A stretch of DNA of 53,292 bases from Chloroflexota bacterium (GCA_022561635.1 JADFQV010000010.1:1-53292); one strand, 5' to 3'. Positions 34,117-42,126 are shown, numbered from the stretch's first letter. The notes: generated from the letters alone by a model not told the origin. Made by a program: numbers and translations.

Positions 34117-34869
34117 ATGATTAGAAACGACGGCCGCCGTCCTGCCGAGCTGCGCCCGGTGACGATCGAGACGGGGTATCTGGCGCACGCTGAGGGCTCG
34201 GCGCTGATCTCCATGGGCGGGACGACTGTGCTCTGCGCGGCGACGACTGAGAACCGGCTGCCGCGGTTCGCGATCGGCACCGGCTCCGGGTGGATCACGG
34301 CGGAGTATTCGATGCTGCCGCGAGCGACGCACGAGCGGACGTCGCGCGAGCGGAACGCGACGTCGGGCCGGACGGCGGAGATCCAGCGGCTGATCGGGCG
34401 CTCGTTGCGTTCGGTGGCGCGGATGGACCTGCTGGGGGAGCGGACGTTCACGGTGGACTGCGATGTGATCAGGGCGGACGGTGGGACGAGGACGGCGGCG
34501 ATCACGGGGGCGTATGTGGCGCTGATGCAGGCGTTCCACAAGCTGATGGAGTCGGGGGCGTACAAGACGTTTCCGATTCGTTGCGGCGTGGCGGCGGTGA
34601 GTTGTGGGATGGTGGACGACACGGCGCTGCTCGACCTGGACTATAGCGAGGACTCCGGCGCCGCGGTCGACTTCAACGTGGTGATGACGGAGGCCGGCGA
34701 GATGGTGGAGATTCAGGGTACGGGCGAGAGCCGGCCGTTCACCCGCGAGGAGATGACGGGGCTGATCGACCTGGCGGACGGCGGCATCCGCGAGCTGTTC
34801 GTCGCGCAGCAGGCGGCGTTGAAGGAGGCCGGGATAACGGTCTCTGCGGCGACGCCGACGGCGTCTTAG
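34117..34869 (+). CDS. rph: ribonuclease PH
   Basis: 250 aa phosphorolytic 3' exoribonuclease that trims tRNA and other RNA. Family signatures: GRRPAELRPVTIETGYL, EGSALISMGGTTVLCAAT, GWITAEYSMLPRATHERTSRE (phosphate-site arginines), GRSLRSVARMDLLGERTFTVDCDVI and LDLDYSEDSGAAVDFNVV. Full length. Single-gene unit with its own -10 box and a REP-like element after the stop. It is often next to an XTP/dITP pyrophosphatase gene, which is absent here. Confidence 0.97.
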   Translation: MIRNDGRRPAELRPVTIETGYLAHAEGSALISMGGTTVLCAATTENRLPRFAIGTGSGWITAEYSMLPRATHERTSRERNATSGRTAEIQRLIGRSLRSVARMDLLGERTFTVDCDVIRADGGTRTAAITGAYVALMQAFHKLMESGAYKTFPIRCGVAAVSCGMVDDTALLDLDYSEDSGAAVDFNVVMTEAGEMVEIQGTGESRPFTREEMTGLIDLADGGIRELFVAQQAALKEAGITVSAATPTAS

Positions 34870-34892
34870 GGCGCGGCATCACGGTCGCGGGG

Positions 34893-34918
34893 CCTTTCGA
34901 GCGCCTCAGGATGAGCGG
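34893..34918 (+). repeat. REP-like element, copy 1
   Basis: Divergent copy with one extra T and GCG in the loop (CCTTTCGAGCGCCTC, then AGGATGAGCGG). It lies between rph and the VLRF1 gene. See the copy at 37886 for the consensus and hairpin. Confidence 0.75.
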
Positions 34919-34962
34919 GAGGAGAGACGGACGGCAGGTGGCAGTTCCGGGTGCACGGCTGG

Positions 34963-34968
34963 TAGTCT
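34963..34968 (+). promoter_or_regulatory. -10 box of the VLRF1-like gene
   Basis: TAGTCT ends nine bases before ATG 34978, predicting a leaderless mRNA. No Shine-Dalgarno sequence is seen. Confidence 0.45.
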
Positions 34969-34977
34969 AGCGATGCA

Positions 34978-36123
34978 ATGATCGATCGCAAGGAGATAGA
35001 GCGACTCGGGCGGATGCGCGCAGAGAAGGGCGTAGTGAGCGTCTCGGTGAAGATCGACCCACAGCTGGGCTACGAGCGCGGCCAGCCGGCGATGAAGTTC
35101 AAAGGTGCGTACGCGCGCGCCAAGCGGGGCGCCGACGCCAGCGAGCTGGCTGTGCTCGAGCGCGAATACGATAGGGTCCTGGCCTTTCTGAAGGACTACG
35201 CACCGCGCGGGCGAGGCGTGATCATCTACTCGTCGACGCCTGACGACATCTGGGAAGTGCATCCGCTGGAGGTGATGGTGCCATCATGGGTGAGCGTGGG
35301 AAGCTCTCCGAACACTGCTCTTCTGGCGCAGGTGATGGAGGAGTATCCGCGGATGGCCGTCTTGATGCTGGACGGCGGCGATGCGCGGATCTACTCTGCC
35401 GAGCAGGGCAGCGACAGTGAGTCCGACCGGGAGAGCACGGAGTTACCGAACCGGCACGCGCAGGGCGGTTGGGCCCAGGCGCGCTACGAGAGGCACGTTG
35501 AGTTTCACCACGCGATGCACCTGAAGAGCGTCGCGGAGAAGCTTGAGGGGATGTACCGTGAGCAGCCGTTCGACCGTCTGGTGATCGTTGGCGCGGAGAG
35601 AGCGGCGAAGGAGTTCGAGGCGTTGCTACCGGCGGAGATCCGCCGGCGGCTGATCGGGAAACTGACGGCAGACTTCAAGCAGGAGAGCGACGACGAGCTT
35701 CTGGACCGGGCGCGGGCCCTTCGCGAGGAGGACGAGCGGCGCCTGGAGCTGGCGCTCGTGAGCCGGGTGAGTGAGCTGACCGACGCGAAGGGGCGGGGGA
35801 CGCTGGGGATCGACGAAACGCTCCAGGCGCTGATCGAGGGCCGCGTCGACACTCTGGTGGTGGCGGAAGGGGCGACGAAGGCGGGGACGGCCTGTTTGAG
35901 CTGCGACTACTTCGCGGCGGGGCGTTTTTCCCAGTGTCCGGCCTGCGCGCAGAGTGAAGTGGAGGAGCTGCCGGACGTGATCGAGCAAGCGATTGACTAT
36001 GCGATCGCTAACGGTTCACACGTGAACGTAGTGTTCGGCGGCGCGCGGGAGATGCTGCTTTCGCGGGGCGGGATCGGTGCGCTCCTGCGATACGCTGCGC
36101 CGTCGACGAACGGCGAGCGGTAG
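34978..36123 (+). CDS. VLRF1/eRF1-like release-factor family protein
   Basis: 381 aa. N-terminal part KGVVSVSVKIDPQLGYERGQPA and a VIIYSSTPDDIWEVHPL segment. The central motif is GGWAQARYERHVEFHHAMHLK (about residues 162-182), the GGxSQ-type loop of Vms1/VLRF1 and bacterial-archaeal eRF1 relatives, here GGWAQ. A Pelota-like C-terminal domain has a CLSCDY...CPAC zinc pair (about residues 304-324). Eukaryotic Vms1 releases stalled peptidyl-tRNA; bacterial members are proposed to act in ribosome rescue or biotic conflicts. The glutamine of the motif is retained. Confidence 0.78.
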   Translation: MIDRKEIERLGRMRAEKGVVSVSVKIDPQLGYERGQPAMKFKGAYARAKRGADASELAVLEREYDRVLAFLKDYAPRGRGVIIYSSTPDDIWEVHPLEVMVPSWVSVGSSPNTALLAQVMEEYPRMAVLMLDGGDARIYSAEQGSDSESDRESTELPNRHAQGGWAQARYERHVEFHHAMHLKSVAEKLEGMYREQPFDRLVIVGAERAAKEFEALLPAEIRRRLIGKLTADFKQESDDELLDRARALREEDERRLELALVSRVSELTDAKGRGTLGIDETLQALIEGRVDTLVVAEGATKAGTACLSCDYFAAGRFSQCPACAQSEVEELPDVIEQAIDYAIANGSHVNVVFGGAREMLLSRGGIGALLRYAAPSTNGER

Positions 36124-36174
36124 CCGCCGGACAAGCTTCCGGTAGACTGCGCCGAGTTACGCATCCCACGGATG

Positions 36175-36495
36175 CTAGGCGTATTCGCCGAGGAAGACGC
36201 CGCCGAGGATGTGAACGTGGCCGTGTTGCTGGCTCTGCATGGCGTCGTGGCCAAAGTTGGAGAGCAGGCGGAAGCCGGTGGGGCAGTGCTCCTGGCCCAT
36301 GCGCACGGCGATTTCGCCGACGCGGCCGAGGTTTTTCCAGAGCTCGGCCTGCGAGATGTGCTGTTTTGGCACGCTGAGAAGCATTATCGGCACCCAGCTC
36401 AGGCGGTTGCGGAAGACGATGAGATCGTCGTCCTCATAAAGGATGTCGGCGGGCGCTTTGTGGGCGATGATGTCGCAGAAGACGCAGTTAAGCAT
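36175..36495 (-). CDS. HIT family nucleotide-binding protein
   Basis: 106 aa from ATG 36495 (MLNCVFCDIIAHKAPAD), which fits the normal HIT start; GTG 36513 is an alternative. Zinc-like cysteines CVFC open the protein. The catalytic histidine triad is QQHGHVHILGG near the C terminus. HIT proteins hydrolyse AMP-lysine, AMP-NH2 or dinucleoside polyphosphates. It is divergent from the DUF1015 gene; TGCTAACGT upstream may be its -10. Confidence 0.9.
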   Translation of the reverse strand: MLNCVFCDIIAHKAPADILYEDDDLIVFRNRLSWVPIMLLSVPKQHISQAELWKNLGRVGEIAVRMGQEHCPTGFRLLSNFGHDAMQSQQHGHVHILGGVFLGEYA

Positions 36496-36549
36496 GGGGC
36501 GGGTGCGGATCACGTTAGCAGGTGCTGGCGGCTGCCGCCAGACGGGTGC

Positions 36550-36555
36550 TATGCT
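36550..36555 (+). promoter_or_regulatory. -10 box of the DUF1015 gene
   Basis: TATGCT in the extended context TGCTATGCT ends seven bases before ATG 36563. This supports both that start and a leaderless transcript. Confidence 0.5.
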
Positions 36556-36562
36556 CGCGTCG

Positions 36563-37884
36563 ATGGCAGACGTCCGCCCCTTCCGCGCACTGCGTTATGA
36601 CTCCTCGCTGGACCTTTCGTCGATAGTCTGCCCGCCCTTCGACACGATCTCGGCCGAGCAGCAACGCGAGCTTTACGAGCGATCGCCGTACAACGCGGTG
36701 CGCATCGAGCTGGCGGAGGAATCGGGCGCCGGGCGCTACGAGAACTCCGGAGCGACGGTGCGGCAGTGGATGGCGGACGGGGTGCTGCGGCGCGACGAGC
36801 GAGCGGCCTTCTACGTGCACCGGCAGACGTTTCGCCACGGCGAGCGCGAGTACACGCGGACGATGCTGTTCGCGCGGGTGCGGGTGGAGCCGTGGTCGGC
36901 GGGAACGGTGTTGCCGCACGAGCAGACGTTCGGCGGCCCGAAGGAGGACCGGCTGCGCCTGATGCGGGCGACGCAGCTGAACCCGAGCCCGGTGTTCGTG
37001 TTCTATCGCGACGAGGGCGGGCGCGACGAGGGCGGGCGCGACGAGGGCGGGCGCGACGACGGCGGGCGCATCCGCGGCCTTCTAGAGGCGAGTGAGGAAG
37101 GTCGCACGAACGTCGCGGAGTTCGTCTCTCCGGACGGCCAGCGACAGTCGCTGTCGCGGTTGGACGATGAGGATGCCGTGGCGGAGCTGACGAAGGCGTT
37201 CGCCGACAAGACGATCTACATCGCGGACGGGCACCACCGCTTCGAAACTGCGCTGTCGTACCGCGACGAGGCGAAGGCGGCGGCAAACAACTGGACGGGC
37301 GAAGAGCCGGAGAACTTTGCGATGATCGCGCTGGTGGCGCAGGACGATCCGGGGATGCTGACGCTGCCGACTCACCGGCTGACGAACATCGAGACGCCGC
37401 TGGCGGAGGCGCTGGAACGCCTCGAGGTGCTGTTCGAGGTGACTACGTTCGAAGGCAGCGCCGCTGATCTGGTGTCGCAAGCGCTACCGGCGGCGGGCGG
37501 CACGGCGTTCGGGCTTTTGAGCAAGGACGGGCCCCGTCTGCTGAGGGTGAAGGACGCGGCGGCGATCGACGCACTGATGCCGCAGGAGCGGTCGCCGGAG
37601 TGGCGCGCGCTGAGCTACGCGATCGCCAATCAGGTGATCCTGCGGCAGTGCCTGGGGCTGGCAGAAGAGCAGATGAAGGACTACAGCCGGTTCTGGTTCA
37701 CGGAGGACGCGGAGAAGGCGGAGCGATCGGTACGCGGGGTGAGGCGACGTACGCCGTGCTTCTGGAGTCGATGCCGGTGGCGACGGTGTTGTCGATGGCG
37801 GACGCGGGCGAGCGGATGCCGCAGAAGTCGACGTTTTTCTGGCCGAAGGCGACGACGGGCCTGTTGTTCAACCTGCTCGAGTAG
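36563..37884 (+). pseudogene. DUF1015 family protein, frameshifted near the C terminus
   Basis: From ATG 36563 (MADVRPFRALRYDSSLDLSS) the protein matches DUF1015: VCPPFDTISAEQQRELYERSPYNAVRIEL, VLPHEQTFGGPKEDRLRLMRAT, and YIADGHHRFETALSY. Near 37735 the reading frame breaks. Frame 1 continues as an arginine/cysteine-rich junk tail to 37906. The true C terminus (GEATYAVLLESMPVATVLSM, then PQKSTFFWPKATTGLLFN) continues in another frame to a TAG at 37882-37884. Adding one G to the GGGG run at 37736-37739 restores it. It is either a real disruption or an assembly error. The biochemical function of the family is unknown. Confidence 0.85.
37007..37066 (+). repeat. in-frame 15-bp minisatellite inside the DUF1015 gene
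   Basis: Four tandem copies of CGCGACGAGGGCGGG, the last with one change (GAC for GAG). They encode (RDEGG)x3 then RDDGG at about residues 149-168. Unit length is a multiple of three, so copy number can vary without breaking the frame. Confidence 0.85.
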
Positions 37885-37885
37885 T

Positions 37886-37910
37886 CCTTCGAGAGCCTCA
37901 GGATGAGCGG
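37886..37910 (+). repeat. REP-like element, copy 2 (consensus form)
   Basis: 25 bp beginning CCTTCGAGAGCCTC and ending AGGATGAGCGG. With the preceding T it can fold as TCCT-(TC bulge)-GAG, loop AGC, CTC-AGGA, an imperfect hairpin like those of REP elements. It starts one base after the DUF1015 stop. Confidence 0.85.
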
Positions 37911-37931
37911 GGGGGCGGCTTGTGCGCCTGT

Positions 37932-37958
37932 CCTTCGAGAGAGCCTCAGGATGAGCGG
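37932..37958 (+). repeat. REP-like element, copy 3
   Basis: Same element with an extra AG in the loop (CCTTCGAGAGAGCC, then TCAGGATGAGCGG). It lies 21 bp after copy 2, in the gap between the DUF1015 gene and serA, whose ends converge here. Confidence 0.8.
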
Positions 37959-38033
37959 GGGCGTGAGGATCGCAGCAAGCCGGGCACGATCTGAGGCTGG
38001 GCTGATGCCCTGCGGCCGCAAAGGGATGGGCGT

Positions 38034-39827
38034 CTAGAGCTGGGCGAGGCGGGCGGACTGGATGCCGTCGACGTCGCGGACGCGGTCGAGCTGATCGGGC
38101 GCCAGGTGTTCGTCGAGAGCCAGGACCATGAGGGCGACGCCGCTCTTTTCGTGGCGGCCGACGTTCATGTAGCTGATGTTGACGCCGAGCTCGCCGATGA
38201 GGGTGCCGACGGTGCCGATCATGCCGGGGCGGTCCTCGTTCTCGCAGAGGAGGAGGAAGCCCTCGCTGGGCGGCACGTCGACCCAGTAGCCGTCGATGGA
38301 GACGATGTGAGCGCCGTCGTGAGCGACGGTGCCGGCGACGACGGTCTGGCGGTCGCCTGAGCCGAGGCGGACGGTGATGAGGTTGGCGTAGAGCTCGTGG
38401 CTGGGGCTGGTCACCTGCTTGAGCTGGAGTCCGCGGCGTTGGGCGATGATCTCGGCGTTGACGACGTTGACGCGCTCTTCGCTGATCTGGTTGAGGAGGC
38501 CACCGATGATGGCTGCCTTGAGCGGTGTCAGGTCGTGCTGGGCGATGTCGCCGGCGTAGTCGACCTCGATCTCGCCGAGCTGGCCTTCGTTGAGCTGGAC
38601 GGCGAGCGCGGCGACCTTCTGGGCCACGGGCAGGTAGGGGGCGATATGCGTGTAGGCCTCGGGGTCGATGAGGGGTGCGTTGACGGCCCAGCGTGCCGGT
38701 TCGCCGCCGAGGACAGCGAGCACCTGCTCGGCGACGTCGATGGCGACGCGCTCCTGGGCCTCAGCGGTCGAAGCGCCGAGGTGAGGCGTAACGACGACGC
38801 TGTCGAGGCCGAAGAGCGGGTGGTCGGTGACCGGCTCTTCTTCGAAGACGTCGATGGCGGCACCGGCGATGCGCTCCGTCTTGATCGCCTCAACGAGCGC
38901 TGCTTCGTCGATGATGCCGCCGCGGGCTGTGTTGATGATGCGCGCGGTGGGCTTCATCTTCCGCAGCTCTTCCTCGCCGATGAGCTTCTTCGTGCTCTCG
39001 GAAAGCGTGGTGTGGATAGTGATGAAGTCGGAATCGGCGAGGAGTTGATCCATCGGCACGAGGTCTGCGCCGAGGACGCGGGCGCGCTCTTCGGCGACGA
39101 AGGGGTCGTAGGCGATGACGTTCATTTCGAGGCCGCGGGCGCGGCGGGCGACCTCCGAGCCGACCTGGCCGAGGCCGATGATGCCGAGCGTCTTGCCGCG
39201 CACCTCGAGGCCGAGGAACTTGGCGCGCTCCCACTTGCCGGACTTGAGCGAGGCCTGGGCCGCGGGGATGTGACGGGAGAGAGAGAACATGAGGGCGATG
39301 GCGTGCTCGGCGGCGGAGGTGGTGTTGCCGGTGGGGGCGTTGACGACGACGACGCCCTTTTCGGTGGCGGCATCGACGGCGATGTTGTCAACGCCGACGC
39401 CGGCGCGGCCGACGACCTGGAGGTGGGCGGCGGCCTCGATGACGTCGGCGGTGATCTTCGTCTGGCTGCGGACGATGAGGGCGTCGTAGCCGCTGACCGT
39501 CTTCTTGAGCTCTTCGGGGGACATGCCCGTCTTGACGTCGACGTCGGCGCCGCCTTTGCGGAGGATTTCGACGCCGTCTTCGGCGATGCTGTCGCAGACG
39601 AGAACCTTCATGGTGCTCTCCAGTGGGATGGCGGACATGGGGATGTCGGTGGCCTCGTGGATCTGTCCCCCGAGGCGCTGGGTGAGGCGGGCGCGGCCGT
39701 TGAGGACCTCGCTGAGGTGGCGGTTGGTGACGCCGATACGCTCGGCGAGGGCCTTGAACTTCCAGCCGCGGCGGATGATCTCGGCTTTGAGTTCGTTGAG
39801 GGCGTCGTGTTCGGTGGGGTTGGCCAT
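38034..39827 (-). CDS. serA: phosphoglycerate dehydrogenase with an N-terminal HTH (XRE-type) domain
   Basis: 597 aa. Residues 10-65 form a Cro/C1-type helix-turn-helix (ELKAEIIRRGWKFKALAERI, GVTNRHLSEVLNGRARL). At residue 73 (ATG 39611) a complete type 1 SerA begins: MKVLVCDSIAEDGVEILRKGG, NAD motif GLGQVGSEVARRA, catalytic Arg in NTARGGIIDE, Glu in DVFEEEP, His in TPHLGAST, then an ASB domain and a C-terminal ACT domain (ENEDRPGMIGTVGTLIGE). It oxidises 3-phosphoglycerate to phosphohydroxypyruvate. There is no stop between the parts, and the promoter lies upstream of the HTH. An internal start at 39611 (GGAGAG upstream) could also give free SerA. Confidence 0.88.
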   Translation of the reverse strand: MANPTEHDALNELKAEIIRRGWKFKALAERIGVTNRHLSEVLNGRARLTQRLGGQIHEATDIPMSAIPLESTMKVLVCDSIAEDGVEILRKGGADVDVKTGMSPEELKKTVSGYDALIVRSQTKITADVIEAAAHLQVVGRAGVGVDNIAVDAATEKGVVVVNAPTGNTTSAAEHAIALMFSLSRHIPAAQASLKSGKWERAKFLGLEVRGKTLGIIGLGQVGSEVARRARGLEMNVIAYDPFVAEERARVLGADLVPMDQLLADSDFITIHTTLSESTKKLIGEEELRKMKPTARIINTARGGIIDEAALVEAIKTERIAGAAIDVFEEEPVTDHPLFGLDSVVVTPHLGASTAEAQERVAIDVAEQVLAVLGGEPARWAVNAPLIDPEAYTHIAPYLPVAQKVAALAVQLNEGQLGEIEVDYAGDIAQHDLTPLKAAIIGGLLNQISEERVNVVNAEIIAQRRGLQLKQVTSPSHELYANLITVRLGSGDRQTVVAGTVAHDGAHIVSIDGYWVDVPPSEGFLLLCENEDRPGMIGTVGTLIGELGVNISYMNVGRHEKSGVALMVLALDEHLAPDQLDRVRDVDGIQSARLAQL

Positions 39828-39833
39828 GGGGAG

Positions 39834-39863
39834 AGGTTACGCCCGTAGGTAGGGATAAGTCAA
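39834..39863 (-). promoter_or_regulatory. promoter of the HTH-serA gene
   Basis: On the minus strand TTGACT (39863-39858) and TAACCT (39839-39834) are spaced by 18 bp. The -10 ends six bases before ATG 39827, predicting a leaderless transcript that begins with the HTH domain. This supports 39827 as the true start. Confidence 0.6.
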
Positions 39864-39869
39864 GATGGT

Positions 39870-39883
39870 CTGTATTAGTACAG
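39870..39883. promoter_or_regulatory. palindrome upstream of serA, candidate HTH operator
   Basis: CTGTA-TTAG-TACAG on the plus strand, a perfect inverted repeat with 5-base arms and 4-base centre. It is 6 bp upstream of the serA -35 box. It is AT-rich against a GC-rich background. Position and form suit binding of a dimeric XRE-type HTH, most simply the SerA fusion itself. Confidence 0.5.
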
Positions 39884-39930
39884 ATATGTTCGGTTGTGGG
39901 TATGTTACGGGGCCTGGGTGGTCCGCTCTT

Positions 39931-40020
39931 CCTTCGAGAGCCTCAGGACGAGCGGGAACGAGTTCTTCGAGAGCCTCGGATGAGCGGGAACGGGGCCTTC
40001 GAGAGCCTCAGGATGAGCGG
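39931..40020 (+). repeat. REP-like elements, copies 4-6
   Basis: Three copies: 39931-39955 (GGACGAGCGG, one change), 39964-39986 (shortened, CTCGGATGAGCGG) and 39996-40020 (consensus). They are separated by 8-9 bases beginning GGAAC or GAACG. They fill the 205-bp gap between the serA promoter and the aminotransferase stop. The regular spacer indicates tandem amplification. Confidence 0.85.
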
Positions 40021-40031
40021 GGACGGCGGCC

Positions 40032-41153
40032 CTACGCGGTGGGGCGGGTGAAGCCGAGCTTTTCGAGGGACTGGGCGAGGGCGTCCATGGTGAGGCGGAT
40101 GTCGTCTTCGTCGACGAGGCCGAGGTGGCCGATGCGGAAGATCTTGCCGCTGAGCCTGGCCTGGCCGCCGGCGAGGATGGTGTCGTGCTCGTCCTCCATC
40201 ATGGTGCGGAGGGCGTTGACGTCGATGCCGTCGGGCGCCTTGACGGCGGTGACGGTGTCGGAGGCGAAGCGTTCGTCCTCGCAGAAGAGTTCGAGGCCGA
40301 GAGCCTTGACCTCGCGGCGGGTCATATCGCCGATGCGGCGATGGCGCGTGTGGATGCTCTCGAGGCCTTCGTCGGCCATGCGGGCGAGGGCGACGTCGAG
40401 GCCGAAGAAGACGGACATGGCGGGCGTGAACGGCGTCTGGCCCTTCGTCTGTGATTCGCGGTGCTTGGCGAGGTCGAAGTAGAAGCGGGGCATGCGGGCG
40501 CTATCGAAGGCCTGCCAGCCGCGGTCGCTGAGGGCGACGAAGGCGAGGCCGGGCGGCACCATCCAGCCTTTTTGTGAGCCGGTGACGACGACGTCGAGGC
40601 CCCAGGCGTCCATCTCGAAGGGGATGGCGGCGAGGCTGCTGACGGCGTCGACGAGGATCAGCTTGTCGGCTGCGCGGACGACCGCGGCGATCTCGGCAAG
40701 GGGGTTGGTGACGCCGGTCGAGGTCTCGTTGTGGGTGACGAGGACGGCCTTGATGTCGGGCTCGGCCTTGAGCGCCTTGCTGACGTCGTCGGCGCTGGCG
40801 GCCTGGCCCCAGTCGTAGGCGAGCATCGTGACGTCAGCGCCGTAGACCTCGGCGATCGTGGCGAAGCGGTTGCCGAAGGAGCCGATGCTGACGGCGAGGA
40901 CTTTGTCGCCGGGGGAGAGGACGTTGACGACGGCGGCTTCGAGGCCGCCGGTGCCCGAGCAGGTGAGGACCATCACTTCCTGCTGAGTGAGGAAGAAGGC
41001 CTTGAGGTGGGCCGTAATGCGGCTGACGATGGCGGAGAACTCGCCGCCGCGGTGGTTGATCATGGGGTGGCCGACCGCCTCGAGGATGTCGGGCGGGACG
41101 GGGGTTGGGCCGGGGATGCGAAGGTTGATCTGCTTCTGTTTCTGCTGGGTCAT
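40032..41153 (-). CDS. class V aminotransferase (serine/alanine-glyoxylate type)
   Basis: 373 aa PLP enzyme. Signatures: RIPGPTPVPPDILEAVGHPMINHRG, SGTGGLEAAVVN, VDAVSSLAAIPFEMDAWGLDVV, and the PLP lysine in GSQKGWMVPPGLAFVALS. Family members move amino groups between serine or alanine and glyoxylate or pyruvate; some serve as the phosphoserine aminotransferase. It lies on the same strand upstream of serA, so that role is plausible. In autotrophs the same family serves glyoxylate handling. Confidence 0.88.
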   Translation of the reverse strand: MTQQKQKQINLRIPGPTPVPPDILEAVGHPMINHRGGEFSAIVSRITAHLKAFFLTQQEVMVLTCSGTGGLEAAVVNVLSPGDKVLAVSIGSFGNRFATIAEVYGADVTMLAYDWGQAASADDVSKALKAEPDIKAVLVTHNETSTGVTNPLAEIAAVVRAADKLILVDAVSSLAAIPFEMDAWGLDVVVTGSQKGWMVPPGLAFVALSDRGWQAFDSARMPRFYFDLAKHRESQTKGQTPFTPAMSVFFGLDVALARMADEGLESIHTRHRRIGDMTRREVKALGLELFCEDERFASDTVTAVKAPDGIDVNALRTMMEDEHDTILAGGQARLSGKIFRIGHLGLVDEDDIRLTMDALAQSLEKLGFTRPTA

Positions 41154-41261
41154 GTGGTGGGGCCTCGATTCGGGGGTTGAGAGTCCATGGTAGGGTCGGG
41201 CCGGATTTGGGTCAACGAAGTCTTGCTCCGGATGGGGAACGGATGCGGTGCGTCCAGCGAT

Positions 41262-41286
41262 CCTTCGAGAGCCTCAGGATGAGCGG
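41262..41286 (+). repeat. REP-like element, copy 7
   Basis: Consensus copy preceded by GAT, so the hairpin stem extends to ATCCT/AGGAT. It lies between the aminotransferase start region and the stop of the histidine phosphatase gene (2 bp away). Confidence 0.85.
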
Positions 41287-41288
41287 TG

Positions 41289-42002
41289 TTAATAGGTGGC
41301 GAAGTCGCCTTCGGCGGTGGAGAGGTGGTGGGTGTCGTTGACGAGGCGGAGGACGCGGCGGCCGTCGCCGGCGACGGCGATGTTGACGGAGGCGTGGGCC
41401 GGGCGGAAGAACATGTCGTAGGAGGAGCGGATGATGTGGCCCAAGTAGGAGTTGATGACGCCGCCGTGGCAGACGATGACGATGCGCTCGCCTTCGTTGC
41501 GGGCGATGCAGGACTCGACGGCGTTGATCGTGCGCTTGCGGAAGTCGAAGCTGCGCTCGGTGTACGGATAGACGTCCCAGGAGCGCTCGTCGAGCATGCG
41601 CTGGCGGGCGGCCAGGAGAAGCTCGCGGCCGACGAACTCGACAACCGTTTTGTCGTGAGGGACGTCGCGGAAGACCTCGACTTCGCGGAGGTCGTCGAGG
41701 ACCTGGATCTTGAGGCTCTTGTGGTGGCCAGCGATCGCTTCGGCGGTTTCCAGCGCGCGCTTGAGGGGGCTGGAGAAGATGGCGTCGATGTGCTTGAGGG
41801 AGAAGGCCTCGCCGGTGAGGCGCGCCTGCATCCGGCCGTACTCGGTGAGGGGCGGGTCAATCTGGTCGCCGACGATGCCCTCGAAGTTGATGTCGGGCTG
41901 GGCGTGACGAACCATGACGACCTCGGTGACGCCCTCGACGCCGGTGAGGAAGGCCTGGTCGAACACGCCGGGTATGCGCTGTTTCCTGCCGTCTTCTGCC
42001 AC
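41289..42002 (-). CDS. histidine phosphatase family protein (phosphoglycerate mutase-like)
   Basis: 237 aa. The phosphohistidine motif is VVMVRHAQPD near residue 33 (RHA in place of RHG), with a second core histidine in IVCHGGVINSYLGHI and arginines in SSPLKRALETAEAI. An N-terminal extension of about 25 residues precedes the core. This superfamily includes mutases, general phosphatases and the metal-independent phosphoserine phosphatase of Hydrogenobacter. Being near serA and an aminotransferase it could be the phosphoserine phosphatase, but this is inference. GTG start at 42002 with GGAG upstream. Confidence 0.85.
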   Translation of the reverse strand: MAEDGRKQRIPGVFDQAFLTGVEGVTEVVMVRHAQPDINFEGIVGDQIDPPLTEYGRMQARLTGEAFSLKHIDAIFSSPLKRALETAEAIAGHHKSLKIQVLDDLREVEVFRDVPHDKTVVEFVGRELLLAARQRMLDERSWDVYPYTERSFDFRKRTINAVESCIARNEGERIVIVCHGGVINSYLGHIIRSSYDMFFRPAHASVNIAVAGDGRRVLRLVNDTHHLSTAEGDFATY

Positions 42003-42043
42003 TAGATTCGCTCCACTTTCGTCGCTTTCATGGGATCGTACCG

Positions 42044-42049
42044 ATCATA
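42044..42049 (-). promoter_or_regulatory. -10 box of the histidine phosphatase gene
   Basis: TATGAT on the minus strand, predicting a leader of about 35 nt that contains GGAG before the GTG start. It shares the 124-bp divergent gap with the selA promoter. Confidence 0.45.
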
Positions 42050-42111
42050 CCGCACGCGCCCCGTGTGCACGAAGCGCGAGGCGACGCCCAAAGAGGCAGG
42101 TCTCGCGGTGC

Positions 42112-42117
42112 TACAAT
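42112..42117 (+). promoter_or_regulatory. -10 box of selA
   Basis: TACAAT in the context TGCTACAAT, identical to the metG promoter nonamer. It ends nine bases before the ATG at 42127, so the mRNA is predicted to be leaderless. Confidence 0.6.
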
Positions 42118-42126
42118 TTTCAGGCG

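Noticed and set aside
37740-37906. C-terminal extension of the DUF1015 frame rich in R and C
   Set aside because: Out-of-frame translation after the indel; the family C terminus is found in the neighbouring frame.
38397-39848. Long open frame (about 480 codons) antisense to serA
   Set aside because: Low-complexity translation rich in D, V, G, A and E that mirrors serA codon bias; serA is unmistakable on the other strand.
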